Origin: Desulfobulbaceae bacterium
Lineage (GTDB): Bacteria > Desulfobacterota > Desulfobulbia > Desulfobulbales > SURF-16
NCBI GenBank assembly: GCA_024763495.1
Contig: JANTFJ010000107.1
Location: forward strand, 1-8,107
Length of the DNA stretch: 8,107 nt
Direction of reading: 5' to 3'
Positions 1 to 6,183 of the stretch are shown piece after piece (positions within the stretch are counted from its first letter, which is position 1; each line of letters begins with the position of its first letter). Made by a program: the position numbers and the translations under genes. The notes below the pieces were generated by a model, which had not been told where the DNA came from, searched no databases, and saw only the letters and a program-made list of their open reading frames with translations.

Positions 1-9
1 TTTTCGGTC

Positions 10-44
10 ATTTTCTGCGAATAGCAGCGCTATTTAAAGAAAAT
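10..44. repeat. AT-rich hairpin at the left edge
   Basis: An inner 6-bp stem, AATAGC (20-25) with GCTATT (29-34), closes an AGC loop. It continues outward through a G-T pair, two mismatches and a second 7-bp run (10-16 with 38-44). The hairpin lies about 120 bases upstream of the first gene. It could be the end of an upstream transcript or a palindromic repeat. It has no proper U-tract after a GC stem, so I do not call it a terminator. Confidence 0.4.
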
Positions 45-165
45 TAGCGGAAAAATGGGCCAATTTATCCGATTTTGCAGTAGGTTCGCTATTCTCGAAC
101 AGCCTCCTAGTTCAGTACTCGCCCGACAAGTCCCAAACGCTATAAATCTAAACCGAGGTCTTTTT

Positions 166-600
166 GTGTTCAGTCGAATTTATGTGTTAAGATTTCCCAG
201 GGAAACAAGTGATCAACCCATTATCTGTAAGCTTGTAAAACAGTATGAAGTGGATTTTAATATATTAAAGGCCACCATATTGCCTCACGATGAAGGATTG
301 ATGGTTCTTGAGCTTATCGGGCACAAAAATAATATTAAAGAGGCGCTTGATTACCTGAAGAGCTTTGGGGTCAGTATTAAGAGCGTTTCAACTATTATCT
401 GCCGTGATGATGAAAAATGTTTCCAATGCGGGGCCTGTACCGGGATTTGCCCTGCTTCCGCTCTTTACCTGCACCGTCCTGATATGGCGGTTATTTTTGA
501 TCCGGAGAAGTGTACCGGATGCGGACTCTGTGTCGCTGCCTGTCCTGTACGGGCAATGGAAGTCTCGCTAAATCAATCAGTTAATGCAATAAAGCAGTAA
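166..600 (+). CDS. NIL domain / 2[4Fe-4S] ferredoxin protein
   Basis: This gene encodes a predicted 144-residue cytoplasmic iron-sulfur protein. Residues about 3-76 look like a NIL domain, the ACT-like fold also found at the C-terminus of MetN. The rest is a bacterial-type double-cluster ferredoxin with C85-C88-C91-C95-Pro and C116-C119-C122-C126-Pro, enough for two [4Fe-4S] clusters. The open frame runs upstream to an ATG at 55, but I chose GTG at 166: GAGG (155-158) lies 7 bases before it, homologues typically start just before the RIYVLRFP-like strand, and the extra 37 residues look non-coding. In methanogens and deltaproteobacteria such proteins partner DUF39 (COG1900) in homocysteine formation from aspartate semialdehyde. 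No DUF39 gene is visible here, so that role is inference. A generic electron carrier is the alternative. Confidence 0.88.
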   Translation: MFSRIYVLRFPRETSDQPIICKLVKQYEVDFNILKATILPHDEGLMVLELIGHKNNIKEALDYLKSFGVSIKSVSTIICRDDEKCFQCGACTGICPASALYLHRPDMAVIFDPEKCTGCGLCVAACPVRAMEVSLNQSVNAIKQ

Positions 601-683
601 ACATTCGCTTAAAAAACACGTATTGCTCTACTGTCGAGTCAAGGATTAAACAGGGATTATTGCCGTCCGGTTGTTCTTTATTG

Positions 684-720
684 AGCGCTATCGGTTGAGT
701 TTACCGTAAAAAAACAACCC
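684..720. repeat. Degenerate copy of intergenic repeat
   Basis: The gap before the peptidase contains AGCGCT (684-689) followed by GAGTTTACCG (697-706) and an A-rich tail. The same order, AGCGCT then the identical 10-mer GAGTTTACCG then an A-rich tail, occurs at 4586-4625 after pyrK. From the 10-mer onward about 20 of 25 positions match by eye. It also lies within a loose inverted repeat, GGTTGTT (669-675) with AACAACC (713-719). This is probably an eroded member of the repeat family described for the later gaps, but the similarity is short. Confidence 0.35.
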
Positions 721-736
721 TCCTGGGAGATTACAA

Positions 737-1921
737 ATGGCGCACGTGCCATTTCATCCTTGTCCCGACACTACTGGTAACAGCATGAAAATCAATACTG
801 AACGTCTGGCTGCCACCTTTGTTTCTCTCTGTGAAATTGACTCTCCTTCCCGCCAGGAAAAATCCCTTAGTGATTATCTAAAAAATATCTTCGTTGAATT
901 AGGCGCTGATAAAATTATTACTGACAATTCAGCCGCAAAAACTGGCTCTGATACCGGCAATCTTGTAATTAAATTTTCTCATCCCGGCCTTGACCTTGAA
1001 CCGATTTTTTTTAATTGTCATCTTGATGTTATATCACCTTGTCATGCAGTTAAGGTAAATTTTCGAGATGGACTTTTTACCAGCAAAGGGGAGACGGTAC
1101 TCGGAGGAGACGATAAGGCCGGCATCGCCATCCTCATAGAAGCGATTCAATACCTGCAGGACAACCATCAACTTTTTGGTCCGGTGGAATTTCTTTTCAC
1201 TACCTGTGAGGAGATAGGCCTCTTGGGAGCAAAGGCTTTTAATTCTACTGACCTTACAGCTAAAATGGGCTATGCCCTTGATTCAACTGGTGTAGATGTT
1301 GTTATAACTGAGGCCCCTGCCGCTCAGGAATTTCAAGCTACCCTCATCGGCCTTGCCGCTCATGCCGGCCTTCATCCTGAGCAGGGCATAAGTGCGCTGC
1401 AGCTTGCGGCCCAGGCCCTGGTTCGGCTTAATCTGGGCCGGCTCGATTCTCTGTCTACTGCCAATGTCGGCCTGATTTCCGGCGGAACCGCTACAAACAT
1501 AATACCCGACAGAGTTTTCCTCCGGGGCGAAGTACGTAGTCATTCGAATAAGTTGTTGAACCAATATGTGGCAGATATTCATAATGTATTTCAAGATGTG
1601 GTTGATTGCCGGCCCCATGTTCAGGGCCTTACCCGTGTACCTGGTCTTGAGTTTGATTTTTTTGAGCAATATCCCCGAATGCGTCTTGCTGCTGATGCTC
1701 CGGCTCTCCACCGGATCAGGTGCGCTGCCGGCTCTTTATCCCGAAAAATTTCTTTTATTCGGGCTGGAGGCGGAAGTGACGCAAATATTCTTAATCAGTC
1801 CGGTCTTAATACCGCTATCCTCGGCATCGGTATGACTGATGTCCATTCCACCCACGAATCAATTCACCTACAGGACATGGCTCGTACTGTTGAACTAGTC
1901 ATTTCTCTTTTAACTTCCTGA
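737..1921 (+). CDS. M20 family metallopeptidase, tripeptidase T-like
   Basis: A 394-residue zinc-dependent exopeptidase, predicted to cleave short peptides in the cytoplasm. The M20 signature is complete: HLD with H95 (metal) and D97; GGDDKAG with bridging D125; CEEIGLLGA with catalytic E158 and metal E159; ALDSTG with D182; AAHAG with H209 in the dimerisation lid domain; and a C-terminal GGGSDAN...LGIG...HSTHESI block with H370/H373, one of which supplies the last ligand. The order and spacing resemble PepT/PepT-like proteins rather than ArgE or DapE, but the exact substrate cannot be read. Two starts compete. ATG 737 has GGGAG (725-729) 7 bases upstream. ATG 785 (MKINTERL) matches the usual N-terminus of the family but has a poor ribosome site. 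I keep 737, with 785 a real possibility. There is no signal peptide. The gene is separate from parA, 200 bases away. Confidence 0.9.
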   Translation: MAHVPFHPCPDTTGNSMKINTERLAATFVSLCEIDSPSRQEKSLSDYLKNIFVELGADKIITDNSAAKTGSDTGNLVIKFSHPGLDLEPIFFNCHLDVISPCHAVKVNFRDGLFTSKGETVLGGDDKAGIAILIEAIQYLQDNHQLFGPVEFLFTTCEEIGLLGAKAFNSTDLTAKMGYALDSTGVDVVITEAPAAQEFQATLIGLAAHAGLHPEQGISALQLAAQALVRLNLGRLDSLSTANVGLISGGTATNIIPDRVFLRGEVRSHSNKLLNQYVADIHNVFQDVVDCRPHVQGLTRVPGLEFDFFEQYPRMRLAADAPALHRIRCAAGSLSRKISFIRAGGGSDANILNQSGLNTAILGIGMTDVHSTHESIHLQDMARTVELVISLLTS

Positions 1922-1942
1922 AAAAACGCTCTAAATAGTATA

Positions 1943-1958
1943 TGTTTCACGTGAAACA
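1943..1958. promoter_or_regulatory. parS centromere site
   Basis: The sequence TGTTTCACGTGAAACA is a perfect 16-bp palindrome identical to the canonical chromosomal parS bound by ParB/Spo0J. One more A/T pair on each side extends the symmetry to 18 bp (1942-1959). It lies in the leader of parAB, about 165 bases before parA. ParB would load here as a clamp, spread using CTP, and mark the origin-proximal region for ParA-driven segregation. Being in the parA leader, it could also damp parAB transcription. It implies that this locus is near the replication origin. Confidence 0.95.
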
Positions 1959-1976
1959 TCTCTTGGAGGTAAAATC

Positions 1977-2027
1977 ATGGAGGCAAAAAAATTAATTTTT
2001 ATTCAGCCAAAAAATACAATTAAATAG
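1977..2027 (+). CDS. Possible 16-codon leader ORF upstream of parA
   Basis: A short frame reading MEAKKLIFIQPKNTIK then TAG starts 18 bases after parS. It is preceded by a near-ideal ribosome site, GGAGGT (1965-1970), 6 bases before the ATG. The site is stronger than that of any neighbouring gene, which is the only reason to list the frame. It ends 94 bases before parA. The peptide has no recognisable domain and no run of codons suggesting attenuation. It may be a real small protein, a leader that tunes parA, or the remnant of a decayed gene start. Confidence 0.25.
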   Translation: MEAKKLIFIQPKNTIK

Positions 2028-2121
2028 ATTACGGTTGCATTTAATCTTAACATCGTTGTAAAACAGAAAAAGTAACTCTTTTCTCTTCTGCAAAGAATCA
2101 ACGCTAAAGGATGGTACAACC

Positions 2122-2913
2122 GTGCGAGGAAAAATAATAGCCCTGGCTAATCAAAAGGGTGGCGTAGGCAAAACAACTACCGCAATTAACCTGGCCGCAG
2201 CCCTGGCGAAACTGGGGAAAAAGCTGCTGGTGGTTGATTCTGACCCTCAAGGCAATGCCTCCAGTGGCCTGGGAATCAGTATAAAGGATATGGGCAAACA
2301 TTTATATCACTGTTACCTGAACAAGGAGCAGGCTGCCAGGTCTATCCGCCAGGTAAACGGATACGATAATTTTGATATTCTCCCTACCCATATTGATCTG
2401 ATCGGAGTGGAAGTTGAACTTATGTCAGCCAAAATGCGGGAAAGATATCTCAGCAAGATGTTGCAGCCTTTTTTAAGGGACTATGATTATGTGATTATTG
2501 ACTGTCCCCCATCCCTGGGCCTGTTGACACTAAACGCATTGACAGCGGCTGACTCGGTAATTATTCCACTCCAGTGTGAATATTTTGCCCTTGAAGGGTT
2601 AAGCCAGCTGGTAAGAACCATCAGGCTTGTTAAAAATTCTTATAATAACAGCCTGTTTATTGAGGGACTGGTATTGACAATGTTTGATCGGCGAAACAAA
2701 TTAACTTACCAGGTTGCCAAAGAGGTGAAACAACATTTTAAGGAAAAAGTTTTTACCACTTTTATTCCCCGCAATGTCAGGCTGAGTGAATGTCCAAGCC
2801 ACGGACAGGCAATAATAGATTATGATAAACGCTCTACCGGTGCTATCAGCTATATGAATCTGGGCCGGGAATTTATCAAACGACAGAAAAACAGTTACCC
2901 AGGAAAAGGATAA
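2122..2913 (+). CDS. parA: Chromosome partitioning ATPase ParA/Soj
   Basis: A 263-residue ParA-family ATPase of normal chromosomal length that moves the ParB-parS complex along the nucleoid. The deviant Walker A motif KGGVGKTT is at residues 12-19, with signature lysine K12 and P-loop K17. The VVDSDPQGN block holds catalytic D39, and Walker B follows in the DYDYVIIDCPPSLG stretch. There is no N-terminal helix-turn-helix, so it is the short Soj type and not a plasmid type Ia ParA. The GTG start at 2122 has AAAGGA about 10 bases upstream and places the P-loop at the usual distance. parB follows after 3 bases, and parS lies upstream. Expression is probably from the 1922-2121 leader, where I see no convincing promoter boxes. 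Confidence 0.97.
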   Translation: MRGKIIALANQKGGVGKTTTAINLAAALAKLGKKLLVVDSDPQGNASSGLGISIKDMGKHLYHCYLNKEQAARSIRQVNGYDNFDILPTHIDLIGVEVELMSAKMRERYLSKMLQPFLRDYDYVIIDCPPSLGLLTLNALTAADSVIIPLQCEYFALEGLSQLVRTIRLVKNSYNNSLFIEGLVLTMFDRRNKLTYQVAKEVKQHFKEKVFTTFIPRNVRLSECPSHGQAIIDYDKRSTGAISYMNLGREFIKRQKNSYPGKG

Positions 2914-2916
2914 AAA

Positions 2917-3807
2917 ATGGCTGCAGGAACCCCCCCGCTTGGAAAAGGACTTGATGCATTATTGCCGGCTGATTTGGCGGAAGAAGACGAAAGATCAACC
3001 TCAGAATACTTTCAATGCCCCATTTTTAAAATTGAACCGAATCCCTATCAACCTCGGCAGCACATGGATGAGCAGCGCTTGCGGGAATTAGCAGAATCAA
3101 TTCGAACCAAGGGAGTTATTCAGCCGCTTGTGGTTCGGCAGGCTGAGGATAATGGCGGCTATGAACTGATTGCCGGTGAAAGAAGGCTGCGGGCTGCCAG
3201 AATTGCCGGATTGGAGATGGTTCCGGTGGTACTCAGGGAAGCGACTCCCGAAGACAGGCTGGAACTGGCCTTGATTGAGAATATTCAGCGCCAGAACCTA
3301 AACCCGGTTGAGGAGGCTGCGGCTTATCAACAGCTGGCTGCAGAATTTTCTCTGACCCAGGAAGAAATTGCGGTAAAGGTCGGCAAGGAACGTTCCACCG
3401 TGACCAACATCCTGCGTCTCCTGCAGTTACCGGATTTTGCTCAACAGGACATCAGGGATGGAATTTTGACTATGGGCCATGGCCGTGTTCTTCTCAGCCT
3501 GAAGGAAAATAACCAGATCCTGGAATTAAGAAATATTATTGTCGCAAAATCTCTCTCTGTCCGTCAAAGTGAACAGCTCGCAAAAAAATTGAAAAAGGCT
3601 GGGAAACCACCAAAAAAAAGAACTGCCCGGAACCCAATTTCCGAATCATATTGTCAGACCTTAAACAATGAAATTGTCAGTTACCTGGGCAATAAAAGTC
3701 GCATAATCCAACAAGGTGATCGCGGAAAAATAGAAATTGAATACTATTCATTTGATGACCTTGAACGACTTCATAAACTAATTTTAAGCAAGGATATCGG
3801 CGAATGA
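2917..3807 (+). CDS. parB: Chromosome partitioning protein ParB/Spo0J
   Basis: A 296-residue DNA-binding CTPase clamp that recognises parS. In order: an N-terminal LGKGLDALL motif (residues 8-16), the segment that stimulates ParA ATPase; the ParB/Srx CTP-binding fold with GERRLRA (87-93) and ENIQRQNLNPVEEA (121-134); a helix-turn-helix around 147-168 (LTQEEIAVKVGKERSTVTNI) for parS reading; a basic KKLKKAGKPPKKR linker (about 223-235); and a C-terminal dimerisation domain from about 240. All key motifs are intact and match the canonical parS found upstream. AAAGGA (2905-2910), inside the end of parA, is the ribosome site, 6 bases before ATG 2917. The stop overlaps the pyrK start. Confidence 0.97.
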   Translation: MAAGTPPLGKGLDALLPADLAEEDERSTSEYFQCPIFKIEPNPYQPRQHMDEQRLRELAESIRTKGVIQPLVVRQAEDNGGYELIAGERRLRAARIAGLEMVPVVLREATPEDRLELALIENIQRQNLNPVEEAAAYQQLAAEFSLTQEEIAVKVGKERSTVTNILRLLQLPDFAQQDIRDGILTMGHGRVLLSLKENNQILELRNIIVAKSLSVRQSEQLAKKLKKAGKPPKKRTARNPISESYCQTLNNEIVSYLGNKSRIIQQGDRGKIEIEYYSFDDLERLHKLILSKDIGE

Positions 3808-4580
3808 AACATCTTCAACTGCTTGCCGAAGTAACCAAAAATGTAGAGGTCGGTCCAGGAATATTTTGTTTGACCTTTACATCGAGAGAACTGGCCAGAG
3901 AAGCAAGACCTGGTCAGTTTATAATGCTTAAAGTATCCTCTGCCCCGATGATTGACCCTGTCCTGCGCCGGCCATTTTCAATTCATAAGGTGGAAGGAGA
4001 CCAGGTCAGCATATTGTTCAAGGTGGTGGGCAGGGGGACGGAAATTCTGGCTGGGGAAAACCATGAAGTTGATCTGCTGGGGCCATTAGGCAATGGATAC
4101 ACTATTCCTGCAAAAGGTTACCTGGCCCTGGTTGGCGGCGGGCTGGGCATTGCGCCCTTGTTGTTTCTGGCCCAGTATTGTATTAAGCTACGGAAAGATG
4201 AACGGACGTTAATCCTTCTTGGTGCCCGGACAGCTGCTGAGTTAGCGCCCATCAAGGATTTTCGTAAATTAGGCTTCCCGATTGAACTGGCTACTGATGA
4301 TGGTTCAGCAGGACATCATGGGTTCGTAACTCATTTAATGACTGACAATATGGAGGGAGCTGATTGGACAGTAGTGACTTGTGGTCCGCAGCCGATGATG
4401 CGCGGTGTAGCAGAGCAAAGCGCAGCCAACGGCTGGGAGTGTCAGGTTTCGTTGGAATCCGTCATGGCCTGTGGGATAGGCGCATGCCTGGGCTGTGCCG
4501 TGAGAGCAAAAAATAATGATTCATATCTTCATGTCTGCAGGGATGGCCCGGTCTTTAATGCGGAGGAAGTAATCCTGTAA
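3804..4580 (+). CDS. pyrK: Dihydroorotate dehydrogenase electron transfer subunit
   Basis: A 258-residue ferredoxin-reductase-fold subunit that oxidises reduced PyrD and passes electrons to NAD in class 1B dihydroorotate dehydrogenase (de novo pyrimidine synthesis, cytoplasm). RRPFS at 55-59 is the FAD-binding block. GGGLGIAPL (111-119) and TCGPQPMM (192-199) belong to the NAD-binding lobe. C223, C228, C231 and C245 in the CGIGACLGC...C array ligate the [2Fe-2S] cluster, the hallmark of PyrK. The start ATG overlaps the parB stop in ATGA, with AAGGA (3790-3794) 9 bases upstream, which implies translational coupling to parB. Its partner pyrD is 371 bases downstream, whereas these genes are often adjacent. 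The stop codon lies within a palindrome. Other FNR-like reductases are the alternative, but the nearby pyrD makes PyrK firm. Confidence 0.95.
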   Translation: MKHLQLLAEVTKNVEVGPGIFCLTFTSRELAREARPGQFIMLKVSSAPMIDPVLRRPFSIHKVEGDQVSILFKVVGRGTEILAGENHEVDLLGPLGNGYTIPAKGYLALVGGGLGIAPLLFLAQYCIKLRKDERTLILLGARTAAELAPIKDFRKLGFPIELATDDGSAGHHGFVTHLMTDNMEGADWTVVTCGPQPMMRGVAEQSAANGWECQVSLESVMACGIGACLGCAVRAKNNDSYLHVCRDGPVFNAEEVIL

Positions 4581-4599
4581 AGGTAAGCGCTTACAGGAT
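4572..4599. repeat. Palindrome enclosing the pyrK stop codon
   Basis: ATCCTGTAA (4572-4580, including the stop codon) is repeated inverted as TTACAGGAT (4591-4599) with a 10-base loop. The loop overlaps a second perfect 12-bp palindrome, GTAAGCGCTTAC (4583-4594), so two alternative folds compete. No T-run follows, so this is not a standard intrinsic terminator. It could protect or process the 3' end of the parAB-pyrK transcript. Confidence 0.6.
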
Positions 4600-4700
4600 G
4601 GAGTTTACCGACAAAAAGCAGCCCCGGTGAACCATTACCTTTAACCCGCGATATACCAAGGTATTGCCGCAGGACATGGAGCACGCAGATGGCGGTGCCC
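4582..4700. repeat. Intergenic composite repeat, copy A
   Basis: It begins with GGTAAGC (4582-4588), then GGAGTTTACC (4600-4609), and later carries CCGCGATATACC (4646-4657), a spaced TATT, and GCAGATGGCGG (4685-4695). The same modules in the same order (GGTAAGC, CCGCGATATACC, TATT, GCACATGGCGG) occur at 8013-8107, so the two are diverged copies of one element. In this copy the hairpin around CCGCGATATACC is largely decayed, leaving only TACC against GGTA. Boundaries are approximate. Confidence 0.55.
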
Positions 4701-4709
4701 CCAGTCCCT

Positions 4710-4786
4710 GTAGGAGCCCAGCCCTCTGGGCGATAAAACATGAAACAAAGCTCATAGCAAGATCGCCCGGAGGGCTGAGCTTCTAC
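4710..4786. repeat. REPIN-like inverted pair of GTAG-headed REP units
   Basis: Two 25-base units face each other. Unit 1 (4710-4734, + strand) starts GTAGGAGCC, continues CAGCCCTC, and ends GGGCGAT. Unit 2 (4762-4786, - strand) starts GTAGAAGCT, has the same CAGCCCTC, and ends GGGCGAT. They match at 22 of 25 positions and are separated by 27 bases. Each unit alone is a GTAG tetranucleotide followed by a short imperfect palindrome (GCCC...GGGC), the plan of REP sequences moved by RAYT (TnpA-REP) transposases. An inverted pair is a BIME/REPIN. No RAYT gene is in view, so mobility is inferred from form. Confidence 0.7.
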
Positions 4787-4805
4787 CATAACTTTTTATT
4801 TTTTA

Positions 4806-4822
4806 TACCCGTCAAGCGGGTA
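4806..4822. repeat. Perfect 6-bp hairpin upstream of pyrD
   Basis: TACCCG (4806-4811) pairs with CGGGTA (4817-4822) around a TCAAG loop. A six-T run lies about 11 bases further on (4833-4838), too distant for a standard terminator. It may be part of a leader structure for pyrD. Confidence 0.35.
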
Positions 4823-4875
4823 CTGGGTCAAATTTTTTCCAGCCATCCCCGTGTACATGAAAATGCTGGTTGTGC

Positions 4876-4899
4876 TTCCCGGTACTTCCGGGGTATTTT
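4876..4899 (+). terminator. Terminator-like hairpin in the pyrD leader
   Basis: CCCGG (4878-4882) pairs with CCGGG (4888-4892) around a TACTT loop, with one extra T-G pair at the base, followed at once by TATTTT. It lies about 50 bases before the pyrD start. The shape fits a weak intrinsic terminator or attenuator, but the stem is short and the T-tract is interrupted. No pyrimidine-binding leader motif was recognised. Confidence 0.3.
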
Positions 4900-4951
4900 C
4901 ACGGTAAAAATGACAATTTCCCTGCTTCAGCGGAATAGCCTGGACAGCAAA

Positions 4952-5869
4952 ATGAAAAAGATAGATTTAACCACCAGTATAGGCAAGTGGGATTTAAAAA
5001 ATCCTGTTTTAACCGCATCCGGCACTTTTGGTTATGGTCAGGAATTTGCTGATTATATAGATCTTAATACTCTGGGCGCCATTGTAGTCAAAGGCATATC
5101 CCTGCTGCCCCGGCCCGGCAATCCACCTCCACGGGTAGTGGAAACAAGCTGTGGAATGCTTAACGCCATTGGCCTGGAAAATGTTGGTATTGAAGAATTT
5201 ATTAAGGAAAAACTGGCGGTACTGAGTCAATATGATACAGATGTGGTAGTTAATATACTTGGCGACACCATCAATGATTACTGTGAACTCTGCACCCGGC
5301 TTGATCAGGTAGAGGGCATAAAAGCCATTGAAGTAAATATTTCCTGTCCCAACGTCAAGAGGGGTGGCGTAGCCTTTGGCACAGATGCCGGCATGGCCCA
5401 TCGCTTATGCAGCGAAATTCGTAAGATGACCGGCAAACCATTGATTCTTAAACTTTCACCCAATGTTACAGATATCAGCCTCATCGCCAGAGCCGTGGAA
5501 GATGGGGGGGCTGACGCGGTTTCCCTGATCAACACCCTGCTGGGTATGGCTATTGATATAAAAACTAAGAAACCCAGGCTGGCCAATATTGTCGGAGGAT
5601 TATCCGGCCCGGCAATCAAGCCTGTTGCTCTACGTATGGTCTGGCAGACGGCAAACGCGGTAAAGATTCCAGTTATAGGAATTGGCGGGATAAGCTCGGC
5701 TGAAGACGCGCTTGAATTCCTCCTGGCAGGAGCATCCGCCATTCAGGTGGGCACCGCGAATTTTATTAATCCGGCAGTCAGTGGAGAGATTATCAGAGGA
5801 ATCAAGAACTATCTGCTTGAGCAGGGGCTTGAGGCTGTCAGTGATCTGGTTGGTTCTTTACAGATGTAA
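4952..5869 (+). CDS. pyrD: Dihydroorotate dehydrogenase, class 1B catalytic subunit
   Basis: A 305-residue FMN-dependent TIM-barrel enzyme that oxidises dihydroorotate to orotate, the fourth step of UMP synthesis. It works with PyrK, whose gene lies upstream. NISCPNVK (129-136) carries catalytic base C132, which marks class 1 (cytosolic) enzymes; class 2 enzymes use Ser. Other family blocks are NPVLTASGTFGYG (17-29), KLSPNV (167-172), GGLSGPAIKP (215-224) and the FMN phosphate loop GIGGISSAEDA (243-253). Length matches PyrDB proteins. The frame is open upstream to 4664, but the extra residues translate repeat DNA. ATG 4952 gives the usual MKKIDLTTSIG-type start, although its ribosome site is poor (only GGA 4942-4944). 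The DUF1232 gene begins one base after its stop. Confidence 0.95.
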   Translation: MKKIDLTTSIGKWDLKNPVLTASGTFGYGQEFADYIDLNTLGAIVVKGISLLPRPGNPPPRVVETSCGMLNAIGLENVGIEEFIKEKLAVLSQYDTDVVVNILGDTINDYCELCTRLDQVEGIKAIEVNISCPNVKRGGVAFGTDAGMAHRLCSEIRKMTGKPLILKLSPNVTDISLIARAVEDGGADAVSLINTLLGMAIDIKTKKPRLANIVGGLSGPAIKPVALRMVWQTANAVKIPVIGIGGISSAEDALEFLLAGASAIQVGTANFINPAVSGEIIRGIKNYLLEQGLEAVSDLVGSLQM

Positions 5870-5870
5870 T

Positions 5871-6119
5871 ATGGATCAATTTATAAAAAAAATTCGTTTC
5901 TATGCTAATATTTTTCTTGACCGGGAGACCCCATGGTATGTAAAAATATTGCTTGGTCTTGGCCTGCTCTATCTTATCTATCCCCTGGATATTATACCGG
6001 ACCAGATACCATTTCTCGGACTGGTTGATGATTTAACCATTGGGACTTTTCTTGTTGCCCTGGCGATTCGTCTTGTTCCTGCAGAAGTAATAAAACGGGT
6101 TAGAGATAAATTTCTGTAA
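5871..6119 (+). CDS. DUF1232 (YkvA-type) small membrane protein
   Basis: An 82-residue protein dominated by a DUF1232 segment at residues 34-55, whose core YPLDIIPDQIPFLGLVDDL is the family signature. Flanking hydrophobic stretches (about 24-38 and 55-69) suggest membrane association. Its function is unknown. The frame extends upstream inside pyrD, but ATG 5871 is one base after the pyrD stop, fits the short family length, and places all signature residues downstream. No clear ribosome site precedes it, so translation may depend on termination of pyrD, and the two genes are likely co-transcribed. No biochemical link to pyrimidine synthesis is known to me. Confidence 0.85.
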   Translation: MDQFIKKIRFYANIFLDRETPWYVKILLGLGLLYLIYPLDIIPDQIPFLGLVDDLTIGTFLVALAIRLVPAEVIKRVRDKFL

Positions 6120-6183
6120 TCATCAAGTAACTATTCAGCTGCACTTCATCCTGAGTCGAAGTTTATGCCCTGTTTTTAAGGGT

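Larger units (their letters stand above)
4581..4951. other. 371-base repeat-rich gap between pyrK and pyrD
   Basis: This stretch holds no credible gene. A frame open from TTG 4664 into pyrD is most simply untranslated repeat DNA that happens to lack stops. The contents, in order, are the GGTAAGC palindrome, the CCGCGATATACC module, an inverted pair of REP-like units, a 6-bp hairpin at 4806-4822, and a GC-stem/T-rich hairpin at 4876-4899. A pyrD promoter is expected here if the upstream transcript ends, but I could not identify good boxes. Confidence 0.7.

Noticed and set aside
55..165. N-terminal extension of the NIL-ferredoxin
   Set aside because: No family similarity, and GTG 166 has a well-spaced GAGG.
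2035..2063. parA promoter, TTGCAT with TGTAAA
   Set aside because: Matches to consensus boxes are too weak to support a call from sequence alone.
3798..3813. Second parS at the pyrK start (TGAAACAT half)
   Set aside because: Only the right half matches; the left half lacks TGTTTCAC, so ParB loading is not expected.
4664..4951. Long N-terminal extension of pyrD (TTG 4664 onward)
   Set aside because: It translates the REP-like inverted pair and other repeat DNA; the PyrDB fold and usual length begin at 4952.
5009..5742. Minus-strand open frames over pyrD
   Set aside because: They lie opposite a strongly conserved gene and show no domain; they are shadow frames.
5712..5870. Extension of the DUF1232 frame inside pyrD
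   Set aside because: It is out of frame with a conserved enzyme, and the family is normally short with its start near 5871.
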